Made by a program: the position numbers and the translations under genes | In this document: positions 36,332 to 44,649 of the stretch, in pieces | Layout: each line of letters opens with the position of its first letter | Position numbering within the stretch: position 1 is the first letter of the stretch | Notes under the pieces: model-generated | Told to the model about the DNA's origin: nothing | What the model saw: the letters and a program-made list of their open reading frames with translations, nothing else | Database searches by the model: none | Source: Alteromonas_E sp965248545 | GTDB taxonomy: Bacteria > Pseudomonadota > Gammaproteobacteria > Enterobacterales > Alteromonadaceae | DNA: 64,000 nucleotides | Direction of reading: 5' to 3' | NCBI GenBank assembly: GCA_965248545.1 | Contig: OZ252110.1 | Coordinates: 620,001 to 684,000 of the forward strand

Positions 36332-36347
36332 CCCCGATAAATCGGGG
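36332..36347. terminator. Bidirectional terminator, stronger on the minus strand
   Basis: CCCCGA and TCGGGG with a 4-base loop. On the minus strand it is followed by TTTTT and then CCTTTT, so it mainly ends the DUF3718 transcript; on the plus strand it follows the DUF418 gene with a short T stretch. Confidence 0.85.
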
Positions 36348-36378
36348 CCTTTCGAGGAAGCAGAACGTTACTCTGCCG

Positions 36379-36412
36379 ACCATGTTGAAACATGGTGGTA
36401 GCCGAAGCTACC
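36379..36412 (-). other. Two tandem 3'-UTR hairpins of the DUF3718 mRNA
   Basis: Read on the minus strand: GGTAGC-TTCG-GCTACC (36412-36397), a C(UUCG)G tetraloop hairpin, then ACCATGT-TTCA-ACATGGT (36396-36379), immediately adjacent. They lie between the DUF3718 stop and the terminator at 36332-36347. They could protect the 3' end or belong to a 3'-UTR small RNA. Confidence 0.6.
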
Positions 36413-36423
36413 GAAATTGTGGA

Positions 36424-36819
36424 CTAGATACGCTGTGAAAGTGCAGCTGCAACTGGGTTGTCAGCAAGGCCTTGCTCAGCGACCCAAGCTTGTAGTGTTT
36501 TGCCATCCTGCTCGGGTGCCGCTAAATGCTTTTTTGGCATTTTCTTCACAAGTAAAGTACCGGCTTCAACAGCGTTGTTAAGCATCGCGGTACGGATAAG
36601 GCTGTTACCGCCGCATGAAACACCTGAATAGTAATCTTGAAGTTTAAGGTTGTAGTCAGAGCGAACCTTCTTCATTTTCTTACGCAATTCACCTTTGTCG
36701 TCAGACTTAACGATGGTGCAGATGTTTTGTAGTGCTTCGTTGACGTCTGCTTGAGCAGTACCTGTGAACAACAAAGAAGTAGCAGCGATAGCGATAGAAG
36801 TTTTAACGATTTTCAACAT
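36424..36819 (-). CDS. DUF3718 family exported protein
   Basis: A 131-residue protein with a clear signal peptide (MLKIVKTSIAIAATSLLFTGTAQA, cleavage after AQA). The mature ~107 residues contain two cysteines (LQNICTIVK, GVSCGGNSL) likely in a disulfide, and a lysine-rich helix (GELRKKMKKVRSDYNLKLQ). It matches DUF3718, a periplasmic family of Alteromonadales without known function. GAGGA lies seven bases before the ATG. The 3' end carries three hairpins, the last a terminator. Confidence 0.88.
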   Translation of the reverse strand: MLKIVKTSIAIAATSLLFTGTAQADVNEALQNICTIVKSDDKGELRKKMKKVRSDYNLKLQDYYSGVSCGGNSLIRTAMLNNAVEAGTLLVKKMPKKHLAAPEQDGKTLQAWVAEQGLADNPVAAALSQRI

Positions 36820-36899
36820 GGTTAATTCCTCAGTAAGTTGTTTGATTTCGTTTCGACGTGAGTAATTAAAGCTGAGGATTGGTTAAAAAAAAATCGCTG

Positions 36900-36941
36900 G
36901 GGTGATACATAGGTATGTCAAAAAATACCTATTGTTCACCC
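36900..36941 (-). promoter_or_regulatory. Large imperfect inverted repeat between YHYH and DUF3718 genes
   Basis: Outer arms GGGTGA (36900-36905) and TCACCC (36936-36941); inner arms ATAGGTAT (36909-36916) and ATACCTAT (36925-36932). On the minus strand a nine-T run begins about six bases after the hairpin, so it may terminate the YHYH gene. It also sits in the promoter region of the DUF3718 gene and could be an operator. Confidence 0.6.
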
Positions 36942-36957
36942 ACTTAGTTACTGACCT

Positions 36958-38334
36958 CTAATGATTGTGCCACTCGCCATCGTGTGAATGCATGCGGTTT
37001 TCAAGTGCCGCACCTTGTTTATAAAATGAGGAGTCAGGCTCACCTTTGAAACAAGCCATCACCCAAGGGTATTGGTCAGCAACGAAATAGCCATATTGGC
37101 CGTCGACGGTCATACCGTTACATTCATCCAAATCACCGGCCCCTTCTTGATATTCCCAGTCACCAATGAATTGGCCATCGTGGTTCGCACTGACTATCCC
37201 GCCAACACCAGCAACTGGAGTTTCATAACCGGCGATGTCTTGTCTCGGGCCCGCATCGTTTTTGAGTACGTAGCTAGAGCGCGCCTTTCGAATAGAGCCA
37301 TTGGCGTCTTTAAAACAAAAGCCGAAAACCGGAAATCCATCAGCGGCAAAGCCGATGACGGGTGATGCTTCACCCGTCAGCTCGCAATCCTGATTAAACA
37401 TCGCGATGGGGTTGCCGTGGTAGTGATAAGTACCATCGGGTTGAGTATGCGCATTATGCGCATCGGTACCAAAGCGATTCAAAGAGGACATGGGATCGTA
37501 GCGCCATGGATTGTCAATTTGGTCGGGACCGCAACCGATCTTTTCCTCTCCGAGCGGTTCATTACCCACGCCATAACACGCCGCAGCGAGCAGATCGAGG
37601 GTCGCGCCATTAAGAAAAACGACATTTGTCACTTGCAAGTCCAGTGGCGTAGCATTGGTTGCTCTTGTTGGAGATTTTGGAATCGCAAAAGTGCTCGTCT
37701 GCTCTGCCACGTCAGTTGCAAATCGCGCGCTTGGATCATTGAAATCATGATTAGGAATTTCATTGGATACCAACAGGCAATGCTCATTTTGCTCACTGAT
37801 TTCCGTGTTACCACTAAAGCTAATCGCCCTTTGAAGATCAGATACATTGGCAAAATAACTGCCAACATACTGGTGACAGTCACCGCTTTGATTAGTGAAG
37901 TTCGTATTCGTAATGTCGACACCTTGGTTATTCGCTGTAACCGTGATCGTGTCTGCATCGCTCGTTAGATCGCCATCACTCACGCGCAACGAGATGACAT
38001 AAGTCCCCATGACATCAACGTCGAAATGGCTAGTATGATGAGTCTGATTGAGGAGCACTGCTCGACTATCTTCGGGCAACTGTTCTATCACCCATTGAAA
38101 CGTCAGTTCATCACCATCAGGGTCCGAACTACCTTGACCATCTAGGTAAACGGCTTGCCCGACAGCGACTTCGCTATCCATTCCTGCATCGGCAATCGGA
38201 GCGGTATTTACTGGCTGAGTGCTGTCGGTGTTAGATGGACTTTCAGAATCATTGGTAGTGGTTGTAGAGCTTCCACAGCCGTACAAGGTTAACAACAGAG
38301 TAGCGGCAGTCAGTGTTTTGTAGGCAGTCTTCAT
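36958..38334 (-). CDS. YHYH-domain lipoprotein with PKD domain
   Basis: Start set at ATG 38334, which opens a lipoprotein signal ending LTLYGC (lipid Cys near 20); an earlier in-frame TTG adds four residues. The 458-residue protein has a Ser/Thr-rich linker, then a PKD-like beta-sandwich (about 45-135: APIADAGMDSEVAVGQAVYL, SSDPDGDELTFQW, GTYVISLRVSDGD). A YHYH domain follows (about 255-345: PDGTYHYHGNP; ASPVIGFAADGFPVFG), and the C-terminal tail is histidine-rich (MHSHDGEWHNH). YHYH proteins are of unknown function; histidines suggest metal binding. Exposed outside the cytoplasm. Confidence 0.9.
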   Translation of the reverse strand: MKTAYKTLTAATLLLTLYGCGSSTTTTNDSESPSNTDSTQPVNTAPIADAGMDSEVAVGQAVYLDGQGSSDPDGDELTFQWVIEQLPEDSRAVLLNQTHHTSHFDVDVMGTYVISLRVSDGDLTSDADTITVTANNQGVDITNTNFTNQSGDCHQYVGSYFANVSDLQRAISFSGNTEISEQNEHCLLVSNEIPNHDFNDPSARFATDVAEQTSTFAIPKSPTRATNATPLDLQVTNVVFLNGATLDLLAAACYGVGNEPLGEEKIGCGPDQIDNPWRYDPMSSLNRFGTDAHNAHTQPDGTYHYHGNPIAMFNQDCELTGEASPVIGFAADGFPVFGFCFKDANGSIRKARSSYVLKNDAGPRQDIAGYETPVAGVGGIVSANHDGQFIGDWEYQEGAGDLDECNGMTVDGQYGYFVADQYPWVMACFKGEPDSSFYKQGAALENRMHSHDGEWHNH

Positions 38335-38507
38335 AGTGCAACTCAAATCAAAAGAGATGCGTGTAGCATAACGGTCAAATGTGCAGAAAGTATGGAAGCA
38401 GAGAACACTTGTTGTGGAATCGATACTTCACTATCACTCGGTTGAATAGCGCCAACTGGTCAGATTTGATAAGGTTTAACGAGTTATTAGAGGAGTCTAA
38501 TCGGATT

Positions 38508-39299
38508 ATGTCAGCACCCAGAGTTACCCTACGCGTTGAAAACCAAATCGGTTACGTCAACTTGAATCGCCCAGAAAAACACAATGCCCTTGATATGGCT
38601 ATGTTCAAAGCAATTGACAAGGTTATTGGTGACATCAAAAGGAACAAAGATATTCGCGTTGTCATTGTGTCCGGCAACGGTGAGAGTTTTTGTTCAGGGC
38701 TAGATGTAAAGTCGGTATTATCCAATGGTGCTGGCGCGATCAAACTACTGTGGAAATGGTTGCCAGGAAACGCAAATCTCGCGCAACGAGTGACAGTGGG
38801 TTGGCGTAAGTTAAAGGTTCCCGTCATCATGGTATTGCATGGCAAGTGCTGGGGCGGCGGAATGCAAATTGCACTGGGTGCTGATTTTAGGATTAGTGAT
38901 AGTCATTGCTCCTTTTCAATAATGGAGTCGCGTTGGGGTTTGATACCTGACATGGGCGGAACACTTGGCTTAATGGAATGCGTCGCCAACGATCACGCCA
39001 TGAAATTAGCAATGACCAGCGAAGTAATCGATGCTCAAGTTGCGGAATCAATCGGCCTTATTACCAATGTAAGCGACGAACCGATGCAAGCGGCGGAGAC
39101 TCTAGCACAACAATTAATAACCCGTTCGCCCGACACCAACGCGACGATCAAGGCGATGTATCACAAAATATGGTGCCGCCAAGAGCGCAGTATCTTGGCC
39201 AAAGAAAGCCTCAATCAAGTTCGAATATTGTTGAGTAAAAATCAACGAATTGCAGTCGCTAGAGAACTCAAGCAAAAGGATATCCCCTACAAAGTTTGA
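38508..39299 (+). CDS. Enoyl-CoA hydratase/isomerase (crotonase) family protein
   Basis: Start set at ATG 38508, where homology begins (MSAPRVTLRVENQIGYVNLNRP); an open frame continues upstream to 38379. The 263-residue protein has the crotonase oxyanion-hole segments (NALDMAMFKAI, GESFCSGLDVKSVL) and GKCWGGGMQIALGADFRI followed by MESRWGLIPDMGGT. The catalytic glutamate in MESRWGL is kept. Fatty-acyl or related CoA metabolism; substrate not predictable. It is followed by a LysR gene on the same strand. Confidence 0.93.
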   Translation: MSAPRVTLRVENQIGYVNLNRPEKHNALDMAMFKAIDKVIGDIKRNKDIRVVIVSGNGESFCSGLDVKSVLSNGAGAIKLLWKWLPGNANLAQRVTVGWRKLKVPVIMVLHGKCWGGGMQIALGADFRISDSHCSFSIMESRWGLIPDMGGTLGLMECVANDHAMKLAMTSEVIDAQVAESIGLITNVSDEPMQAAETLAQQLITRSPDTNATIKAMYHKIWCRQERSILAKESLNQVRILLSKNQRIAVARELKQKDIPYKV

Positions 39300-39431
39300 T
39301 TGCGCGATGAGCGAGGCTTCGGTTGTCGTAAGGTACTGCAATTACCAAGGCAAGCAAAAAGATCTACAAACGGCTCGGCCGATATGGAATATTAACAATT
39401 CCCTATCGGCCGAGTACCAAAAGAGAACCTC

Positions 39432-40319
39432 ATGGTTGCCAGAATAACCCTTGAGATGTGGCGTGTGTTTGTCGCCATTGCCACAGATGGCAGTAGTCAA
39501 AAAGCAGCTGATTCACTACACAAAAGCCAATCTGCCGTCAGTCACGCATTGAAAAAAATGGAAGCTGAATTAGGACACCCTTTGTTTGAGTTGTCCGGCC
39601 GGAACCTGGTATTAACAACCCTAGGGAAAATTCTACTCCCAAAAGCACAGCGCTTATTGGGCGAGGCTATAGGCTTGGAATCCTTGGGGAAAAACTATCA
39701 GTCGGGATTTCTGGATGAAATCGCCATTTCCAGTGATATTCTTTTTCCAACTGAACTGTTAAAAGAGGTTATCGAACGATTTCATATGATCTACCCAAAT
39801 GTGTCGCTACGCATATTTGAACCGTCTTTGTCTGGTACGAGCCAATTGTTGGAACAAGGCGTTATCGCTCTGGGTATCTCGAGTATTATGCCACCAGATT
39901 GCATTATTGACCCGCTTATCGATATTCATAAAACATGTGTCTGTTCAGTGGCACATCCGTTATCAACTAAAGTCGAAATATCCCAGTCGGATTTGAAGCT
40001 GCATACCCACATTGTGATCCGCGATTCTGGTCAGCATAATGTTAATAGCGGATGGCTCGGATCAACTAGACGCATTACAGTTTCACAAATCAATACCGCG
40101 CTCGAATTGGTCAAAAGCGGATATGGTTACGCGTGGCTGCCCGATACGTTAACTCAACTCAGTTACAAAGATTCCCAGCTGACGAACGTTAGATTAAGCA
40201 AAGGCGGCACCCGAATTGTCCGTCTTCAGATTGGTATGCGGCCGGATCTGACGACCTTACCGGAAGTCACGGATCTTTACGACATCTTCAAGGCAGTAGC
40301 ACAAAGCACAACCCAATAG
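39432..40319 (+). CDS. LysR-family transcriptional regulator
   Basis: A 295-residue regulator. The N-terminal winged helix spans residues 1-65 (LEMWRVFVAIATDGSSQKAADSL, KSQSAVSHALKKMEAEL, PLFELSGRNLVLTTLG), and a LysR substrate-binding domain covers about 90-290 (EIAISSDILFPTELLKEVI). Probably controls neighbouring genes: the crotonase upstream, or the exporter and nitroreductase downstream, all on the same strand. Effector unknown. A weak hairpin (40318-40344) overlaps its stop. Confidence 0.93.
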   Translation: MVARITLEMWRVFVAIATDGSSQKAADSLHKSQSAVSHALKKMEAELGHPLFELSGRNLVLTTLGKILLPKAQRLLGEAIGLESLGKNYQSGFLDEIAISSDILFPTELLKEVIERFHMIYPNVSLRIFEPSLSGTSQLLEQGVIALGISSIMPPDCIIDPLIDIHKTCVCSVAHPLSTKVEISQSDLKLHTHIVIRDSGQHNVNSGWLGSTRRITVSQINTALELVKSGYGYAWLPDTLTQLSYKDSQLTNVRLSKGGTRIVRLQIGMRPDLTTLPEVTDLYDIFKAVAQSTTQ

Positions 40320-40435
40320 TGTTCCGTTAAGCGTTGTGAACACTTGAACAAAGTCGGTCATAGCGACCCATTCATTTCATTATCGGATAGCGTCAACAAA
40401 CACTAAGCTTGCCCCACACACTAGCGGAGGCGAGC

Positions 40436-41323
40436 ATGTCTAACTACTTAAAGCTTTGGATTATGGGCGGACTATTGTCATTCTCGGTAATCATCGCAAA
40501 GCAACTTATTGTAGCCGGGATACACCCCATTTATCTGGCAATGCTGCAGGCGACTGGCAGTATTGTATTCTTGGCATCTTTTGGCACAACGGGCGTCATA
40601 GATAACTTGCGACGCAACGTGTCGTATTATTTACTTGCCTCGACGCTCGGGTTTACGATCCCACAACTTGTTGTTTTTTATTCGGTTGAATACGTAGGTG
40701 CTAGTGTTGCGGCTCTTGCCTATGCGTTTCCGCTATTTATCACATTTTTCTTAAGCCATTTGGTTTCAAGCAGCAAAGTTGAGCGCAAAGCACTGATCTA
40801 TATGCTAGGAGCCTTCTCAGGATCGCTATTGTATCTGTATAAACCAGACGTGATGCTTTTTGATAGCAATCAAATGGGCTGGTTATTTGTGCTCTGTTTA
40901 GCCCCTATAACCTTGAGTATTGCTAATATTTATCGCAGTCGGTATTGGCCGGCTGACACACCGATTTATCATGTAGCCCTGCTCACTAATGTTTTTTCTT
41001 TTGGCAGTTACCTGCTGCTCGCAGCGTACACAACGCCAGTCTTGCCCGACTACTCAATATTGAGTTACAGCGTTTATGCTGCGATTTTGGTGTTCATGTT
41101 GATTGCAGGAATCGGTCAGTATTTATTGTTTTCTCTGCAAAAAGGCGCCACGCCGTCGTTTGTAGGTCAAACCGGCAGTATCACTGCGTTTTGTGGAGGT
41201 GCACTCGGTTTTTTGTTCTTTCAAGAAAGCTATCAACTCACAACCTTTTTGGGCTCTCTACTGATTATTGTTGGCGTGGCGGGGTTCAGTCGCCAACAAG
41301 ATCTTGAGCATACCCGGCCGTAA
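40436..41323 (+). CDS. EamA/DMT-superfamily transporter
   Basis: Start set at ATG 40436 with a strong GGAGG five bases upstream. The 295-residue protein has about ten predicted membrane helices in two EamA halves (for example YYLLASTLGFTIPQLVVFYSVEYVGASVAALAYAFPLFITF, given in overlapping parts; second half IAGIGQYLLFSLQKGATPSFVGQTGSI). Likely an inner-membrane metabolite exporter driven by ion gradient; substrate unknown. A nitroreductase gene begins 40 bases after its stop. Confidence 0.88.
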   Translation: MSNYLKLWIMGGLLSFSVIIAKQLIVAGIHPIYLAMLQATGSIVFLASFGTTGVIDNLRRNVSYYLLASTLGFTIPQLVVFYSVEYVGASVAALAYAFPLFITFFLSHLVSSSKVERKALIYMLGAFSGSLLYLYKPDVMLFDSNQMGWLFVLCLAPITLSIANIYRSRYWPADTPIYHVALLTNVFSFGSYLLLAAYTTPVLPDYSILSYSVYAAILVFMLIAGIGQYLLFSLQKGATPSFVGQTGSITAFCGGALGFLFFQESYQLTTFLGSLLIIVGVAGFSRQQDLEHTRP

Positions 41324-41363
41324 CGATCGCCAATCCAACACAAACATCATATGGAGACATTTT

Positions 41364-41966
41364 ATGAACGTAATTGAAGCCATTGAATCCAGAAGAGCCG
41401 TCAAACACTTCGACCCACTGGTCAAGCTGACCGAACAGGAAGTCGAATTCCTTATGGAAAAGGTGATCTTGTCACCTACCTGTTACAACATTCAAAATTG
41501 GCGATTCGTCAGAATTACCTCCGAAACTAAACGACAAGCGATGCTTGAGGCCGCATGGGGACAAGCACAGGTCGCTGAAGCCTCAGAGCTATTTGTTTTA
41601 TGCGCTGATGTGAATGCTTGGCAAGATCGGCCCCAACGTTATTTCGCCAATACCCCACCGGACGTCAAAGCGCTTATGCTGAATATGCTTGAAGACTTCT
41701 ACCAAAATAACACTGAGCTACAGGCACAAGAAGCGTATCGTTCATGCGGTATTGCCGCCCAAACCATGATGCTAGTCGCGAAATCCATGGGCTATGATAC
41801 CTGTCCAATGATGGGGTTTGACCCTGAAAAAGTAGCTAAGATCATCAATTTGCCCGACCAACACCTCATTACAATGCTTGTCGTTGTGGGTAAAGCACTT
41901 AAACCAGCCCACCCAAGGCCCGGCCAACTGCCGCTATCTGAGGTGCTGGTTGAGAATATGTTTTAG
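41364..41966 (+). CDS. Nitroreductase-family flavoprotein
   Basis: Start set at ATG 41364 with GGAG upstream. The 200-residue protein has the family opening MNVIEAIESRRAVKHFDP, the FMN-contact SPTCYNIQNWRFV near 37, and SCGIAAQTMMLVAKSMGYDTCPMMGFDPEKV near 125-155, as in FMN-dependent NAD(P)H nitro/quinone reductases. Cytosolic. The preceding exporter is on the same strand and may be co-transcribed. Confidence 0.92.
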   Translation: MNVIEAIESRRAVKHFDPLVKLTEQEVEFLMEKVILSPTCYNIQNWRFVRITSETKRQAMLEAAWGQAQVAEASELFVLCADVNAWQDRPQRYFANTPPDVKALMLNMLEDFYQNNTELQAQEAYRSCGIAAQTMMLVAKSMGYDTCPMMGFDPEKVAKIINLPDQHLITMLVVVGKALKPAHPRPGQLPLSEVLVENMF

Positions 41967-41986
41967 TCTACAATAACGGTGCTGTG

Positions 41987-42016
41987 CCGGTTACACCAAC
42001 CGGTTGGTGTAACCGG
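41987..42016. terminator. Convergent 13-bp hairpin terminator
   Basis: A perfect 13-bp stem, CCGGTTACACCAA (41987-41999) and TTGGTGTAACCGG (42004-42016), with a 4-base loop, between the nitroreductase (plus) and the small membrane-peptide gene (minus). On the plus strand a short T stretch follows. Confidence 0.8.
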
Positions 42017-42024
42017 TTGGCATT

Positions 42025-42180
42025 TTAGTTATCGGATAAAGAGCGCGACGCAACAGCTGCGCCTATTGCAATACCTATTGCGATACAGACGCCCACATTA
42101 TTTGTTGCCAGGCCAATGGCTGTCCCAACAGCACAACCGATTGCGATGCCAGCACCCACTGTTTTGTGTTGTGATTTCAT
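42025..42180 (-). CDS. 51-residue glycine-zipper-like membrane peptide
   Basis: A short ORF easily missed. It begins MKSQHKTVGAGIAIGCAVG and ends ASRSLSDN; the ~38 residues between are one or two hydrophobic segments rich in Gly/Ala with GxxxG-like spacing (GAGIAIGCAVG, GVCIAIGIAIGAAVA) and two cysteines. Its ATG overlaps the TGA of the DUF4345 gene (ATGA at 42177-42180), a strong sign of translational coupling, and a 13-bp terminator follows. Likely an inner-membrane peptide. Function unknown; it may be an accessory subunit for the DUF4345 protein or belong to the two-component cluster. Confidence 0.75.
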   Translation of the reverse strand: MKSQHKTVGAGIAIGCAVGTAIGLATNNVGVCIAIGIAIGAAVASRSLSDN

Positions 42181-42635
42181 GAGCTCAGTCCTTGTGGTGT
42201 GTCATTTTGTTGAGTCGACCTCGTCAACCACCAGTAGCAGAAAGCGAGTAACGACCAAAAAAATAAATGCAGGACTTTGGGGTTAATGGTCTGAAAGTTA
42301 ACAAACAACAGCGACCACATCACAAAAAATGCACAGAGACTTTGCAGACCAAACCTCTTTTTCAGCAAACATCCAACCGCACCGACAACCAAGAACGTCC
42401 CCATAATCCAAAGATAAAATAAATAGTTGACGGTCGAGAACGGCACCAACGCTTGAGCGGCGATATTCGCCATGAAATGGGTCACTTCATTCAACCCTTC
42501 TTGCAAATCAGGGATAGCCAATATCCCCTGGCTCTGCAAAAGCAGTAGACTACTCACGCCGAGGCGAACGCCGCCGTACGCAAGAAACATTAGACCAATG
42601 GCATAAATAAGATAGTTTTTTGTTTTAACGTTCAT
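42177..42635 (-). CDS. DUF4345-like small integral membrane protein
   Basis: Start set at ATG 42635 with GAGG eight bases upstream (the open frame extends three codons to a GTG too close to the ribosome site). The 152-residue protein has four helices: YLIYAIGLMFLAYGGVRLG, FMANIAAQALVPF-YLFYLWIMGTFLVVGAVGCL, LCAFFVMWSLLFVNF and VLHLFFWSLLAFCYWWL. It resembles DUF4345 proteins by size and layout, a low-certainty match. Located 91 bases after the sensor kinase on the same strand and overlapping the 51-residue ORF. Confidence 0.75.
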   Translation of the reverse strand: MNVKTKNYLIYAIGLMFLAYGGVRLGVSSLLLLQSQGILAIPDLQEGLNEVTHFMANIAAQALVPFSTVNYLFYLWIMGTFLVVGAVGCLLKKRFGLQSLCAFFVMWSLLFVNFQTINPKVLHLFFWSLLAFCYWWLTRSTQQNDTPQGLSS

Positions 42636-42726
42636 GTTGTTCACCTCGCTCTTTGCTTGACGCTAGGCCAAGCGCTAGACATGAGAGCAAGCTTAATGAA
42701 TCAATGTAAACTGCAAGTAAACTGAA

Positions 42727-43929
42727 TTAATGTAATGACATGCTGACACAAAATTGGTCACGCGTATGAAGATGGGTAATGGTGTACCCAAACCGTTCGG
42801 TTAATCGGGACACCAAACTTAAACCAATACCAAAATGTTGTTCTTCCTTGGGCATGTTAGAGGCCAGATTAGAGAACCGCAGTAGATTCCCTTGAGTCGA
42901 AATGGACCACTCGATTTTGGCATCGACCTCTCTTCCATGGTGCACAACATTATTGAATAAATTAAAAACGATTAGCTCTAAAACTTCCTCTGGCATGGCT
43001 ACCATATGAGCTTTATCAAAATTCAGTTCGACGCAGACCCCATGCACTGAGCACTGTTCCTCTAGCTGCAATAAGGTACTCTGAATGGTTGCCTGTACCT
43101 CTGTTGAACCATTGAATACCTGATTTGAGGTCAACCACAACAAACCGTTGCTTAACCTGCGCATTCGCGTCATCGACTTCTCGAGTCGCCGAAACGCGGC
43201 TGAGTCGGCCATCTCTTGATGGCTCGCACGCATTAATTCGACGGAGTTCCGCATTACCTGCAGTGGCGTCCTTAGCTCATGAGCCAGTCCCTGGTTGAAG
43301 GTAACTTGTTGTTCCAACAATTGTGCTTTTTGCTGCAACGCATCTTGCAGCTCCATGGCAATTAACCTGACATCTTGCTCTTTAATAGCGTCGAGTTGCT
43401 TCGATTCTGCAGCTGTAAATTCTTGGTCTTTGGTAAATACTTCACTGAGTTGAGTAAAGGGTTTCAATGCATAACGAGCCGACAATTTCGCTACCCAAAA
43501 TGTCAATACAACTGTCGGAATTAGCAATACTCCGAGGATTAGAAAAACGTCTTCTAACGCCCTATCAACAAGAGCAACATCGGTAGTGTCATACAAAATA
43601 GTGCCATGTTCCGTGATCAAGTAATGATAATGACGTTGGTCGAGATTGAATTCCCCATAAATATCTCCTTGGCCTACTTCAAAGTAGCGCAGCTTCTGAA
43701 TGATATTAGGTTCTAATTCATCGAGTTTGTCGATAACACGAATGTTATATGGCAGCGATTCACCGTTCTTAAATTTTACATGTGCCTGCTCCATCCTTTC
43801 ATTGAATAAAACATCTTCAAATGAATAGGTAATCAGTAAAGTCGCAGCTGTAAATAGCAACACAATGGAAAAGGTCAATCCAGAAATAATGGTAACCAAC
43901 CGACTAAACAATGTTCTTTTAGCAGCCAC
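42727..43929 (-). CDS. Sensor histidine kinase with degenerate G1 box
   Basis: A 400-residue inner-membrane kinase. TM1 about 12-34, periplasmic sensor about 35-127, TM2 about 128-149, a linker with coiled-coil character, and phospho-acceptor His217 in GLAHELRTPLQVM. The ATPase domain has an N-box (FNLFNNVVHHG) and a G2-like FGIGLSLVSRL, but the usual DxGxG of the G1 box is missing (LLRFSNLASNMPKEEQHFG). Some functional kinases share this loss, so activity is likely but not certain. It starts two bases after the regulator upstream. Signal unknown. Confidence 0.9.
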   Translation of the reverse strand: MAAKRTLFSRLVTIISGLTFSIVLLFTAATLLITYSFEDVLFNERMEQAHVKFKNGESLPYNIRVIDKLDELEPNIIQKLRYFEVGQGDIYGEFNLDQRHYHYLITEHGTILYDTTDVALVDRALEDVFLILGVLLIPTVVLTFWVAKLSARYALKPFTQLSEVFTKDQEFTAAESKQLDAIKEQDVRLIAMELQDALQQKAQLLEQQVTFNQGLAHELRTPLQVMRNSVELMRASHQEMADSAAFRRLEKSMTRMRRLSNGLLWLTSNQVFNGSTEVQATIQSTLLQLEEQCSVHGVCVELNFDKAHMVAMPEEVLELIVFNLFNNVVHHGREVDAKIEWSISTQGNLLRFSNLASNMPKEEQHFGIGLSLVSRLTERFGYTITHLHTRDQFCVSMSLH

Positions 43930-43931
43930 CT

Positions 43932-44627
43932 TTAGCCCTCGTCACTCTCGCTAATGGAAAGTTTATAGCCCACGCCTCTTACTGTGGCGATAAGTTCATG
44001 CCCAAATTGCGCTTTGAGTTGTTTGCGTATCTTGTAAACATGAGCCCGCAGCGGATCACTTTCAGGCGTCTCCTCACCCCATATTTGGCGGTGTATTGTG
44101 GCCGTTTTTACTGCACCGGGATATTGCTCTAGCAGCAATTTCACCAGTTCAAAACCCACTTGATGCAATTGCATAGAGTGTTCTGCTATCGACAATGTCA
44201 AATCGTCACGGTTTAACCTAATACCGGCCTTCTCAATCAGATGCATGTTTGTATTGAGGTGCTCATTTTTAGCCAAACAAACCGAAATACGCGCGGATAA
44301 CTCTGCAAAAGAGAAAGGTTTAGCCAGGTAATCCCAAGCGCCACTATCAAAACCTTTCAAAACATCGGATTCTTTTGAACGAGCTGACATAATGATGACC
44401 GGTACGACGGTTAAATACTCCGTTAGCATCGAACGACAGACATCTAATCCGTCCACATAGGGTAAATTCAAATCAAGTAGAATGAGGTCATAGTAATTGG
44501 CTTCAATCAGGCTCAATGCTTGCCGACCATTGTAGGCAAAATCCAGCTCATGTCCTTTTGTCGACAAGTACTCGGCAATGCCCTGCGAGATATCGATGTC
44601 ATCTTCGATAACTAAAATAGTAGCCAT
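43932..44627 (-). CDS. OmpR-family response regulator
   Basis: A 231-residue regulator with receiver (Asp9/Asp10, phospho-acceptor Asp52 in LILLDLNLPYVDG, Lys in YLAKPFSF) and OmpR winged helix (about 130-225: QVGFELVKLLLEQ, HRQIWGEETPESDPLRAHVYKIRKQ in sequence, ATVRGVGYKL). It pairs with the kinase two bases downstream and begins 22 bases after the serine-hydrolase gene, so the three are probably one operon. Confidence 0.93.
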   Translation of the reverse strand: MATILVIEDDIDISQGIAEYLSTKGHELDFAYNGRQALSLIEANYYDLILLDLNLPYVDGLDVCRSMLTEYLTVVPVIIMSARSKESDVLKGFDSGAWDYLAKPFSFAELSARISVCLAKNEHLNTNMHLIEKAGIRLNRDDLTLSIAEHSMQLHQVGFELVKLLLEQYPGAVKTATIHRQIWGEETPESDPLRAHVYKIRKQLKAQFGHELIATVRGVGYKLSISESDEG

Positions 44628-44649
44628 ATAACATTCATCCTACCGTGTT

